From positions 1 through 53,424 of the forward strand of contig JAEUNY010000089.1 of the NCBI GenBank assembly GCA_016791005.1: a stretch of 53,424 nt of DNA, given 5' to 3'. The notes beneath the pieces are model-generated. The model saw nothing but the letters and a program-made list of their open reading frames with translations. It searched no databases and was not told the DNA's origin. Source of the stretch: Zoogloeaceae bacterium. Lineage in GTDB: Bacteria > Pseudomonadota > Gammaproteobacteria > Burkholderiales > Rhodocyclaceae. A program made the translations under genes and the position numbers. This document shows, one piece after another, positions 46,469 to 53,424 of the stretch; position 1 is the first letter of the stretch, and every line of letters begins with the position of its first letter.

Positions 46469-47785
46469 ATGCAGCCCATCGACCTCCTGATCCAAGCCCG
46501 GTGGATCCTCCCCATCGAGCCGGAAGGCGCCTGTCTCAATCATCATGCAGTTGCCGTCGATCAGGGCCGCATCCTGGCCATCCTGCCGCGGGATGAGGCG
46601 GCGACACGCTACTTACCCCGGGAAACGGCGGACCTCCCGGACCACGTCGTGCTCCCGGGATTCGTGAATGCGCACTGCCACGCGGCCATGACCTTGCTGC
46701 GCGGCATCGCCGACGACCTCCCCCTCATGCGCTGGCTGAAAGAGGCGATCTGGCCGCTGGAGAACCGCCATGTCTCCCATGCCTTCGTCCGGGACGGCAC
46801 CCTGCTCGCCGCCCATGAAATGCTCCGCGGCGGCATTACCACCTGCAATGACATGTATTTCTTCCCGGAGGCTGCGGCCGAAGCCTTCGACATGGCCGGC
46901 ATGCGTGCGGCCCTCGGCATGGTGGTGATCGACTTCCCCACCGCCTACGCGAGTGACGTCGATGATTATTTCCGCAAAAACCTGGCCGTGCGCGATGCCT
47001 GGCAGGACCACCCTCGTGTGAGCTTCACCCTGGCGCCCCACGCTCCCTACACCGTTTCGGACCCAACCCTGCTCCGGGCGGCGAGCCTGGCGGCCGAACT
47101 GGATTTGCCCTTTCACATCCATGTCCATGAAACCGCCGACGAAGTTCGCGAGGGACTGGCGCAAACCGGGCGGCGCCCCCTCGACCGCCTCGCTCAACTG
47201 GAACTCCTCGGCCCCAACTTTCTCGGCGTCCACGCGGTGCATTTGGAACCCGGCGAGATCCAGGCCCTGGCAAACCACGGATGCTCGATCGCCCACTGCC
47301 CCACCTCAAATATGAAACTCGCCAGTGGCATCGCGCCGGTGCCCGCCCTGCTCACGGCCGGCGTCAATGTCGCCCTGGGCACCGACGGCGCCGCCAGCAA
47401 CAACCGGCTCGACCTCTTTCACGAAATGCGCCATGCCGGCCTCCTCGCCAAGGTCGCCACCCTCGACGCCAGCGCCCTGCCCGCTCACCACCTGCTCCGC
47501 ATGGCCACCCTCAACGGTGCCCGCGCCCTGGGCCTGGACCACAAGATCGGATCACTGGTCCCGGGGAAGGCCGCCGACCTCATTGCGGTTTCCCTCGCGT
47601 CGCCGGAACTCAGGCCCTGCTTTGATCCCGCCGCCCACCTCATCCATGTCGCGGGCCGAGAACACGTCTCTCATGTCTGGGTGGACGGTGCCCCCCAAGT
47701 GAAGGAGGGACAGATGTTGCGTGCGTGCAACAGCGATTTGTTTCGCATCGCATCGCTATGGCAGAATAAATTTGGTATCGATTGA
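46469..47785 (+). CDS. mtaD: 5-methylthioadenosine / S-adenosylhomocysteine deaminase-type amidohydrolase
   Basis: A 438-residue TRZ/ATZ-family metal hydrolase. Metal ligands are visible in GFVNAHCHAAMTLLRG, HIHVHETADEV, LGVHAVHL and LGTDGAASNNRLDLF. SIAHCPTSNMKLASGIAPV is typical of MTA/SAH deaminases. It probably deaminates 5'-methylthioadenosine or S-adenosylhomocysteine; related enzymes act on other purines, so the exact substrate is inferred. GGAG lies 6 nt before the ATG. Confidence 0.9.
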   Translation: MQPIDLLIQARWILPIEPEGACLNHHAVAVDQGRILAILPRDEAATRYLPRETADLPDHVVLPGFVNAHCHAAMTLLRGIADDLPLMRWLKEAIWPLENRHVSHAFVRDGTLLAAHEMLRGGITTCNDMYFFPEAAAEAFDMAGMRAALGMVVIDFPTAYASDVDDYFRKNLAVRDAWQDHPRVSFTLAPHAPYTVSDPTLLRAASLAAELDLPFHIHVHETADEVREGLAQTGRRPLDRLAQLELLGPNFLGVHAVHLEPGEIQALANHGCSIAHCPTSNMKLASGIAPVPALLTAGVNVALGTDGAASNNRLDLFHEMRHAGLLAKVATLDASALPAHHLLRMATLNGARALGLDHKIGSLVPGKAADLIAVSLASPELRPCFDPAAHLIHVAGREHVSHVWVDGAPQVKEGQMLRACNSDLFRIASLWQNKFGID

Positions 47786-47850
47786 TTCCCCCTGCTCCAG
47801 AGGTAGAGCGGGTGTCAGGTTTCTAACCCGTACAGTGCGACGAGGAAAAT

Positions 47851-48570
47851 ATGCTTAATCAAATCAAGAAACAGGCCCTCATGGCTGCTGCGATTGCCGC
47901 TCTCGGCCTGACCGCCTCCGCTGGCTACGCCCAGTCCGTCAAGGACGTGGTTGTGGATGGCAAGGGAGAAATTCCGTACGTCATCGACGGCCGCAATGTC
48001 GTGTCCCGCAGCGGCTTCGGCCTGTGCTGGCGGACCGGCTACTGGACCCCCGCCGCCGCCGCCACGGCGATGGCCGGCCAGTTCCCGGTGGGCTGTGATT
48101 GCGACCCCGACGTAGTGCCGAAGGAAAAGTGCACGCCGCCGGCCGCCGCTGCCATGCCCGCCGCCGGTCCCAAGCCCTCCGCCGAGAAGATCAAGCTCGC
48201 CGCGGACGCCCTCTTCGACTTCGACAAGGCGACTCTCCGTCCCGAAGGCAAGGCCAAGCTCGACGACCTGGCCAGCAAAGCCCAGGGCATCAAGCTCGAG
48301 GTGATCCTCGCCGTCGGCCACACCGACCGCCTGGGCTCCGACAGCTACAACCAGTCCCTGTCCGAAAAGCGCGCCGCCGCCGTCAAGTCCTACTTGGTGA
48401 GCAAGGGCATTGAGCCGAACCGTGTTTACACGGAAGGCAAGGGCGAGAAGCAGCCCGTGACCGGCACCACCTGCAACAAGATGGGCAAGGAATCCGGCAA
48501 GAACGCCAAGCTGGTGGCCTGCCTGCAGCCTGACCGTCGCGTCGAGATCGAAGTCATCGGCACCAAGTAA
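47851..48570 (+). CDS. OmpA-family outer-membrane protein, copy 2
   Basis: A 239-residue paralogue of the product at 45704, with the same parts in order: signal peptide (to about AGYAQS), the module [32 protein letters not shown] and [13 protein letters not shown], a Pro/Ala linker, and the OmpA domain ([47 protein letters not shown]). Both copies have a second Cys pair near the C-terminus (CNKMG and ACLQPDRR here). GAGGA precedes the ATG. A strong terminator follows. Confidence 0.93.
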   Translation: MLNQIKKQALMAAAIAALGLTASAGYAQSVKDVVVDGKGEIPYVIDGRNVVSRSGFGLCWRTGYWTPAAAATAMAGQFPVGCDCDPDVVPKEKCTPPAAAAMPAAGPKPSAEKIKLAADALFDFDKATLRPEGKAKLDDLASKAQGIKLEVILAVGHTDRLGSDSYNQSLSEKRAAAVKSYLVSKGIEPNRVYTEGKGEKQPVTGTTCNKMGKESGKNAKLVACLQPDRRVEIEVIGTK

Positions 48571-48592
48571 TCCTGCCGAGGCCGTATGATCG

Positions 48593-48623
48593 GGGCCCTG
48601 CGCAAGCAGGGCCCTTTTCTTTT
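48593..48623 (+). terminator. Terminator after OmpA-family copy 2
   Basis: Stem GGGCCCTGC-GCAA-GCAGGGCCC followed by TTTTCTTTT. It separates the OmpA gene from ubiG. Confidence 0.92.
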
Positions 48624-48653
48624 CCTACCCTTCATTCCCCATGGCAGCCCCTC

Positions 48654-49391
48654 ATGACTGAAGCCGCAAGTCACACCGCTCCCCAGGTCGCCCGCCAGAA
48701 TGTCGACCCCCTGGAGCTGCAGAAATTTGGTGACCTCGCCCACCGCTGGTGGGATCCCGAGTCGGAGTTCAAGCCCCTCCACGACATCAATCCGCTGCGC
48801 CTGAATTGGATCGACCAGCATGCAGGACTGGCCGGCAAACAGGTGGTGGACGTCGGTTGCGGGGGTGGCATCCTGGCGGAAAGCATGGCGGAGCGTGGCG
48901 CCGAGGTGACCGGCATCGATCTCACGGCCAAAGCCCTCGGAGTCGCCCGCCTTCACCTCTTCGAATCCGGGCTAAGCGTGGATTATCGTGAGATCAGCGT
49001 CGAAGATCTGGCGGAGAAGCAGCCGGAGAGCTTCGATGTCGTGACCTGCATGGAGATGCTCGAGCATGTGCCGGATCCAGCGAGCGTCATCGCCGCCTGC
49101 GCGCGCCTCGTCAAACCCGGCGGCCACGTGTTCCTGTCCACCTTGAACCGGACACCCAAAGCGTATCTGCTTGCGATCATCGGCGCCGAGTACCTGCTGA
49201 ATCTTTTGCCCCGAGGCACCCACGACTATCCAAAATTCCTCAAACCATCCGAGGTGGCTCGCAGTTGCCGGCAGGCGGGACTCAGCCCGATCGAGTTCAC
49301 CGGACTCCATTACAACCCCATTGCCAAGAGCTACCGGCTTGGCCCGGGGACTGACGTCAATTACCTGGTCCATGCGATTCGGGATCACTAG
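48654..49391 (+). CDS. ubiG: Ubiquinone biosynthesis O-methyltransferase
   Basis: A 245-residue SAM methyltransferase with the UbiG signature: [52 protein letters not shown] (SAM loop), [12 protein letters not shown], and [20 protein letters not shown]. It performs both O-methylations of ubiquinone synthesis. It lies after the OmpA terminator, so a promoter must lie in the short gap or read-through occurs. Confidence 0.97.
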   Translation: MTEAASHTAPQVARQNVDPLELQKFGDLAHRWWDPESEFKPLHDINPLRLNWIDQHAGLAGKQVVDVGCGGGILAESMAERGAEVTGIDLTAKALGVARLHLFESGLSVDYREISVEDLAEKQPESFDVVTCMEMLEHVPDPASVIAACARLVKPGGHVFLSTLNRTPKAYLLAIIGAEYLLNLLPRGTHDYPKFLKPSEVARSCRQAGLSPIEFTGLHYNPIAKSYRLGPGTDVNYLVHAIRDH

Positions 49392-49556
49392 GCGTCGATG
49401 AGCGCACCCTGCCCTCGGCCCTGAGCCCGACCCCAAGGCACGCATTCTGACGCCGGTCCCCGGAGACCCTCGCCTTGGCGGGGTTGAGTGTCTGGGTGCG
49501 GCGCAGGATAATTCGCCGCATCCTCATCCAGCTCCCCAGCGGCCCAACCTCCCTTC

Positions 49557-50141
49557 ATGAGTCAATACCTGTTTGTCGTTCTCGGCGCCGTCCTCGTGAA
49601 TAACGTGGTCTTCGTGCGGATTCTGGGTTTGTGTCCGTTCATGGGAGTGTCTAAGAAGCTGGATACGGCGGTGGGCATGGGCGCGGCCACCACCTTCGTG
49701 CTGACCCTGGCCTGCGGTTCGAGCTACCTGATCGATCACTACCTCCTGGCGCCGAACGATCTGGGCTACCTGCGGACGCTGGCCTTCATTGTCGTGATTG
49801 CTGCCATCGTTCAATTCACCGAGTTGGTGATCCAGAAAACGAGCCCGCTCCTTCACCAGGTGCTGGGAATTTACCTGCCCCTCATCACCACCAACTGCGC
49901 GGTCCTGGGTGTGCCGCTGATCAACGTGGGCCTCGGTCATGACCTGATGGAGTCCCTGCTGTTCGGTTTTGGCAGCGCGGTCGGCTTCACCCTCGCCCTG
50001 ATCCTGTTTGCCGGCATTCGCGAGCGCCTGGACGGGGCGGATGTGCCGCTTCCCTTCAAGGGCACCGCCATCGCCATGATCACGGCTGGTCTGATGAGCC
50101 TCGCCTTCATGGGTTTTGCCGGACTGGACCGCTACCAATGA
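49557..50141 (+). CDS. rsxA: Rnf/Rsx electron transport complex subunit A
   Basis: A 194-residue, six-helix protein: [40 protein letters not shown], and [17 protein letters not shown], with the paired membrane Cys of the family. In the Rnf/Rsx complex it helps carry electrons across the membrane between NADH/ferredoxin and a reductase target. It is first of the rsxABCD set. The 165-bp gap upstream holds an inverted repeat (TGCGGCG/CGCCGCA, 49497-49520). Confidence 0.97.
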   Translation: MSQYLFVVLGAVLVNNVVFVRILGLCPFMGVSKKLDTAVGMGAATTFVLTLACGSSYLIDHYLLAPNDLGYLRTLAFIVVIAAIVQFTELVIQKTSPLLHQVLGIYLPLITTNCAVLGVPLINVGLGHDLMESLLFGFGSAVGFTLALILFAGIRERLDGADVPLPFKGTAIAMITAGLMSLAFMGFAGLDRYQ

Positions 50142-50178
50142 AGGCTTCGACACCCTTTTTAGAGGCTGCGCGGGCACG

Positions 50179-50730
50179 ATGCTGAGCGCCCTCATCGTGA
50201 TGGCGGGCATCGCCATCGTACTCGGCGCCGCCCTGGGCTACGCATCGATCCACTTCAAGGTCGAAGGCGATCCGCTGGTGGAAAAGATCGACGCGATCCT
50301 CCCCCAGACGCAATGCGGCCAGTGCGGATTCCCGGGCTGCCGGCCTTATGCTGACGCCATCTCCAAGGGTGATGCGGACATCAACCAGTGCCCTCCCGGT
50401 GGCGAAGAAGGCATTCGCAAGCTGGCGGATCTGCTCGGACGCGAGGTCAAACCCCTGAACGCCGAAAATGGGGTCGAGAAGCCCAAGGCGGTCGCCTTCA
50501 TTGGCGAGGAGACCTGCATCGGCTGCACCCTCTGCATCCAGGCCTGTCCGGTGGATGCCATCATCGGCGCGGCCAAGCAGATGCATACCGTCGTCCCCGC
50601 CCTGTGCACCGGGTGCGAGCTGTGCATCGCTCCCTGCCCCGTCGATTGCATCACCATGGAAACCATTCCGGAGACGGTCGAGACCTGGAAATGGCGCTAC
50701 CCGGTCTTCACGATCCGCCAGGCCGCCTGA
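50179..50730 (+). CDS. rsxB: Rnf/Rsx electron transport complex subunit B
   Basis: 183 residues. An N-terminal membrane helix ([20 protein letters not shown]) is followed by a cysteine cluster CGQCGFPGC near 46-54, and then two ferredoxin motifs, [12 protein letters not shown] and [12 protein letters not shown]. The ATG at 50179 fits the helix start; an upstream in-frame start at 50116 overlaps rsxA and gives non-homologous sequence. The Shine-Dalgarno is weak. Confidence 0.97.
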   Translation: MLSALIVMAGIAIVLGAALGYASIHFKVEGDPLVEKIDAILPQTQCGQCGFPGCRPYADAISKGDADINQCPPGGEEGIRKLADLLGREVKPLNAENGVEKPKAVAFIGEETCIGCTLCIQACPVDAIIGAAKQMHTVVPALCTGCELCIAPCPVDCITMETIPETVETWKWRYPVFTIRQAA

Positions 50731-50735
50731 CCCTG

Positions 50736-52373
50736 ATGAAGCTCTTCAAATTCAACGGCGGCGTCAAACCCGAGACCCACAAGGACGCCTCGACCCGATT
50801 ACCCATCGCCACGCTTCCCCTGCCGGAGCGACTGACAGTTCCCCTCCACCAGAGCATCGGCGGGACGCCCCGTCCGCTGGTTCGTGCCGGCCAGCGCGTC
50901 CTCAAGGGACAACGTATCGGCGCTGCCGACGGCAACGTCTCAGCGGCCATCCACGCCCCCACTTCGGGCACGATCGTTGCCCTGGAGCCGGCGTTGATGC
51001 CCCACGCCTCCGGGCTGGCGGCCCTATCTGCGGTGATCGTGCCCGACGGCGAGGACGCCTGGGCGCCGGTCACCCCGGTGGATGTTCGCGCACTGAGCGG
51101 CGGCGAGCTCCGCGACTACCTTCGCGACGCCGGAGTGGTGGGGATGGGTGGCGCAGTTTTCCCGAGTCATCTGAAGCTCAACCCCGGGCGTCAAGGCAAG
51201 GTTCAGACCCTGATCGTCAATGGTGCGGAATGCGAGCCCTACATCACCTGTGACGATATGTTGATGCGGGAGCGGCCTGAAACCGTCGTGCGCGGCACGC
51301 TCCTCATGGCCCAAATTCTTGGCGCGGAGCGGGTGCTCGTCGGCATCGAAGACAACAAACCCGAAGCGGTGGCCGCCATGGAGGCCGCCTGCCGGGGCAG
51401 CCGAATCCAGGTGGTTCCCGTCCCGACCCGCTATCCGGCCGGTGGCGCCAAGCAGCTCATCCGCGTGCTCACCGGCATCGAAGTGCCCCATGGCAAGCGC
51501 TCCACCGATTTCGGCGTCCAGTGCTTCAACGTGGGGACCGCCTGCGCCGTCCATGAGGCGCTAGATTATGGACGCCCGCTGATTTCCCGGATCGTCACCG
51601 TGGCGGGCAACGTCTCCACCCCCCGCAATTTCGAGGTCCTGTTCGGAACCCCCATGTCAGAGGTCGTTCGCACCGCCCTGCCGCGACCCGACACAAATCG
51701 CTACCTCATGGGCGGCCCAATGATGGGTTTCCCCATGCCGGGGTTCAACGTGCCGGTGGTCAAGGCCACCAACTGCATCCTGGTGGCGAGCGACGCCCTT
51801 TTTCCACCCCCACCGCCAGAGATGCCCTGCATCCGTTGCGGCGAATGCGCCAAGGCCTGCCCTGCCGATCTGGCGCCGTTTGAGCTTTACTGGTTCGCCC
51901 GGGCGCACAACTTCGGCAAGGCGCAGGAGTACCACCTATTCGACTGTATCGAATGTGGCTGCTGTACCTATGTCTGCCCCTCCCACATTCCCCTGGTGGA
52001 TTACTACCGCTACGCCAAGAGTGAAATCTGGGCCCGGGAACGGGACAAGGAGGCTGCCGACCAGGCCCGCACGCGTTTCGAATTCCGCAATGACCGCCAG
52101 GAGCGGGAGAAGCGGGAAAAGGCCGAGAAGCTCGCCGCCAAGGCCGCCGAGACCAAGGCGCGCCTGGCTGAGACTTCACCCGACGCCCCGGCCGCCACCG
52201 CGCAGGACGACCCGAAGAAGGCCCTGATTGCCGCGGCGCTGGAACGGGCCCGCCAACAAAAGGCGGCCGTCGAACCCCGGAATACCGACGATTTACCCCC
52301 GACCGTGCAGACCGAGATCGCCGAGATCGATGCCCGCCGCCAAGCCTCGGGCCCCGCCGAACCGTCGGCTTGA
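50736..52373 (+). CDS. rsxC: Rnf/Rsx electron transport complex subunit C
   Basis: A 545-residue flavin- and NADH-binding subunit: FNGGVKPETHKDAS start, VVGMGGAVFPSHLKL, NGAECEPYITCDD, PTRYPAGGAKQLIRVLTG, and two [4Fe-4S] motifs, CIRCGECAKACP and CIECGCCTYVCPSHIPL. The C-terminal part from about 430 is a charged, Ala/Glu-rich coiled tail, shorter than the repeats in the E. coli protein as I recall it. It starts 5 nt after rsxB. Confidence 0.97.
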   Translation: MKLFKFNGGVKPETHKDASTRLPIATLPLPERLTVPLHQSIGGTPRPLVRAGQRVLKGQRIGAADGNVSAAIHAPTSGTIVALEPALMPHASGLAALSAVIVPDGEDAWAPVTPVDVRALSGGELRDYLRDAGVVGMGGAVFPSHLKLNPGRQGKVQTLIVNGAECEPYITCDDMLMRERPETVVRGTLLMAQILGAERVLVGIEDNKPEAVAAMEAACRGSRIQVVPVPTRYPAGGAKQLIRVLTGIEVPHGKRSTDFGVQCFNVGTACAVHEALDYGRPLISRIVTVAGNVSTPRNFEVLFGTPMSEVVRTALPRPDTNRYLMGGPMMGFPMPGFNVPVVKATNCILVASDALFPPPPPEMPCIRCGECAKACPADLAPFELYWFARAHNFGKAQEYHLFDCIECGCCTYVCPSHIPLVDYYRYAKSEIWARERDKEAADQARTRFEFRNDRQEREKREKAEKLAAKAAETKARLAETSPDAPAATAQDDPKKALIAAALERARQQKAAVEPRNTDDLPPTVQTEIAEIDARRQASGPAEPSA

Positions 52374-52395
52374 ACCGGACACGCCTTCTCCCCCT

Positions 52396-53418
52396 ATGCT
52401 TACCTCTCCTTTCGTCCGCAAACCAGCCAGCGTGCAGAGCGTCATGCTCACCGTGCTGCTCGCACTGCTTCCTGGTGTGGCGGCCTATGTCTGGCATTTC
52501 GGGGCGGGCATTCTGGTCCAGATGCTCATCGCCACCCTTGCCGGCCTCGCCACGGAATGGGCGGTGCTGCGGCTGCGGGGCAAGCCGACCAGCCTGTTTC
52601 TGTCGGATCTTTCCGCGGTGGTCACCGCCTGGCTGATTGCGCTGGCTTTCCCACCCCTGGTGCCCTGGTGGATCACCGCCCTGGCCAGCTTCCTTGCCAT
52701 CGGCATCGTGAAGCACCTCTACGGCGGCCTCGGCCAGAATCCCTTCAATCCGGCCATGGCGGCGTACTGCCTGATGATCGTCTCCTACCCGGCCCTCATG
52801 TCCCAATGGCCCGCGGCCGGTCAGCTGGACTTCGCCACCCAGTGGCACCTGATTGTGGGCGGAGCAAGGGATCTCGACGCCATCACCGGCGCCACCCCCC
52901 TGGACGCGCTGCGCACCGCCCTGCGGGAGGCCGCCAGTCCGTCCAGTCCCAACCACGCCCTGACCGCCTCCGCCCTCATGGATGGGCCAGCCTTTGGTCT
53001 GGCCGGCGGGCGCGGCTGGGAGTGGGTGGCCCTGGGTTACCTCGCCGGCGGTCTGCTCCTACTGCGCCGAGGCATCATTACTTGGCACATTCCCGGTGCC
53101 TATCTCGGCGCCCTGGCTGCCATCGCACTCCTGATGTGGGGGCTGCGCCCGGACCACTTCGCCTCGCCGCTCTTCCACCTGGTCAGCGGCGCCAGCATGC
53201 TCGGCGCATTTTTCATCCTGACCGACCCGGTCTCCGGCGCCACCACGCCCCGGGGCAAGCTCTTCTTTGCCGCTGGCGCCGCGCTGATGACCCTGATGAT
53301 CCGCGACTTCGGCGCCTATCCCGATGGCGTCGCATTCGCCACCCTGATCATGAATCTCTGCGTGCCGCTCATCGACATGAAGACCCAACCGGCGGTGTTC
53401 GGCCACAAGCAGGACTAG
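52396..53418 (+). CDS. rsxD: Rnf/Rsx electron transport complex subunit D
   Basis: A 340-residue polytopic membrane protein. FMN would attach to a Thr in TDPVSGATTPRG near residue 275-286; other landmarks are GGLGQNPFNPAMAAYCLMIV and YPDGVAFATLIMNLCVPLID. It lies 22 nt after rsxC. The stop TAG is followed at once by GATGAC, as expected if the next gene (rsxG) begins here. Confidence 0.96.
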   Translation: MLTSPFVRKPASVQSVMLTVLLALLPGVAAYVWHFGAGILVQMLIATLAGLATEWAVLRLRGKPTSLFLSDLSAVVTAWLIALAFPPLVPWWITALASFLAIGIVKHLYGGLGQNPFNPAMAAYCLMIVSYPALMSQWPAAGQLDFATQWHLIVGGARDLDAITGATPLDALRTALREAASPSSPNHALTASALMDGPAFGLAGGRGWEWVALGYLAGGLLLLRRGIITWHIPGAYLGALAAIALLMWGLRPDHFASPLFHLVSGASMLGAFFILTDPVSGATTPRGKLFFAAGAALMTLMIRDFGAYPDGVAFATLIMNLCVPLIDMKTQPAVFGHKQD

Positions 53419-53419
53419 G

Positions 53420-53424
53420 ATGAC
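53420..53424 (+). CDS. rsxG: Possible first codons of rsxG (cut by window end)
   Basis: An ATG at 53420, one base after the rsxD stop, is followed by only two bases. RsxG normally follows RsxD in this operon. Nothing of the protein can be read, so this rests only on synteny. Confidence 0.3.

Noticed and set aside
47786-47850. tRNA-like fragment (GGTAGAGC and GGTTTCTAACC) before OmpA copy 2
   Set aside because: No acceptor stem, T arm or full cloverleaf can be formed. It looks like an ordinary leader with short complementary runs.

Overview
This 53.4 kb window is GC-rich chromosomal DNA from a heterotrophic, respiring betaproteobacterium, most likely Rhodocyclales-like. That placement is an inference from gene content and order. 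The evidence is the aa3-oxidase cluster with its small accessory genes (ctaC-ctaD-small assembly protein-ctaG-DUF2970-ctaE-SURF1-ctaA-ctaB-SCO), the gyrA-serC-pheA-hisC-tyrA-aroA/cmk-rpsA-ihfB-lapA-lapB block, and ubiG next to OmpA-family genes. No rRNA, CRISPR array, insertion sequence or prophage was seen. There is one tRNA, Leu(CAA).

Layout. Positions 1-4300 are the accessory part. A TIR-transmembrane-WD40 protein runs off the left edge on the minus strand. It diverges from scpB (methylmalonyl-CoA decarboxylase) across a repeat-rich spacer. A single integron-type gene cassette follows: a two-helix membrane protein whose stop codon lies inside a 60-bp attC site, with no integrase in view. 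Next is rpoH, preceded by a perfect CIRCE element, so the heat-shock sigma factor is probably under HrcA control. Positions 5430-13800 (minus strand) encode the cytochrome c oxidase subunits and their assembly factors: copper delivery, heme O and heme A synthesis, SURF1, and several very small membrane proteins.

Positions 13800-24000 (plus strand) form an iron island. A long spacer holds a perfect FNR/ANR-type site and a Fur-like site. It is followed by hemP-bfd-bfr, tonB-exbB-exbD, a Fiu-like TonB-dependent receptor with its PiuC/YbiX dioxygenase partner, and then a Fur-overlapped promoter driving a P19-cupredoxin-FTR1-ferredoxin iron uptake operon. Together these cover iron storage and release, energised outer-membrane uptake and inner-membrane iron permeation.

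Positions 24100-29800 hold tRNA-Leu (minus) and queA-tgt-yajC-secD-secF (queuosine tRNA modification and the Sec translocon accessory complex), closed by a strong terminator. Positions 29850-45470 (minus) hold a chemoreceptor, ugd (UDP-glucose dehydrogenase), lapB-lapA, ihfB, rpsA with a structured leader, and the aromatic amino acid and serine genes, with aroA and cmk fused into one reading frame, ending upstream at gyrA. Positions 45700-53424 (plus) hold two related OmpA-family genes flanking mtaD, then ubiG, then rsxA-rsxB-rsxC-rsxD of an Rnf/Rsx electron-transport complex cut off by the right edge.

The most unusual features are the TIR-WD40 gene close to the orphan integron cassette, the operator-like repeats between the TIR gene and scpB, the CIRCE element on rpoH, the SCO-like protein with CX3C but no copper-ligand histidine, a bacterioferritin with Thr at a ferroxidase-ligand position, and the aroA-cmk fusion.
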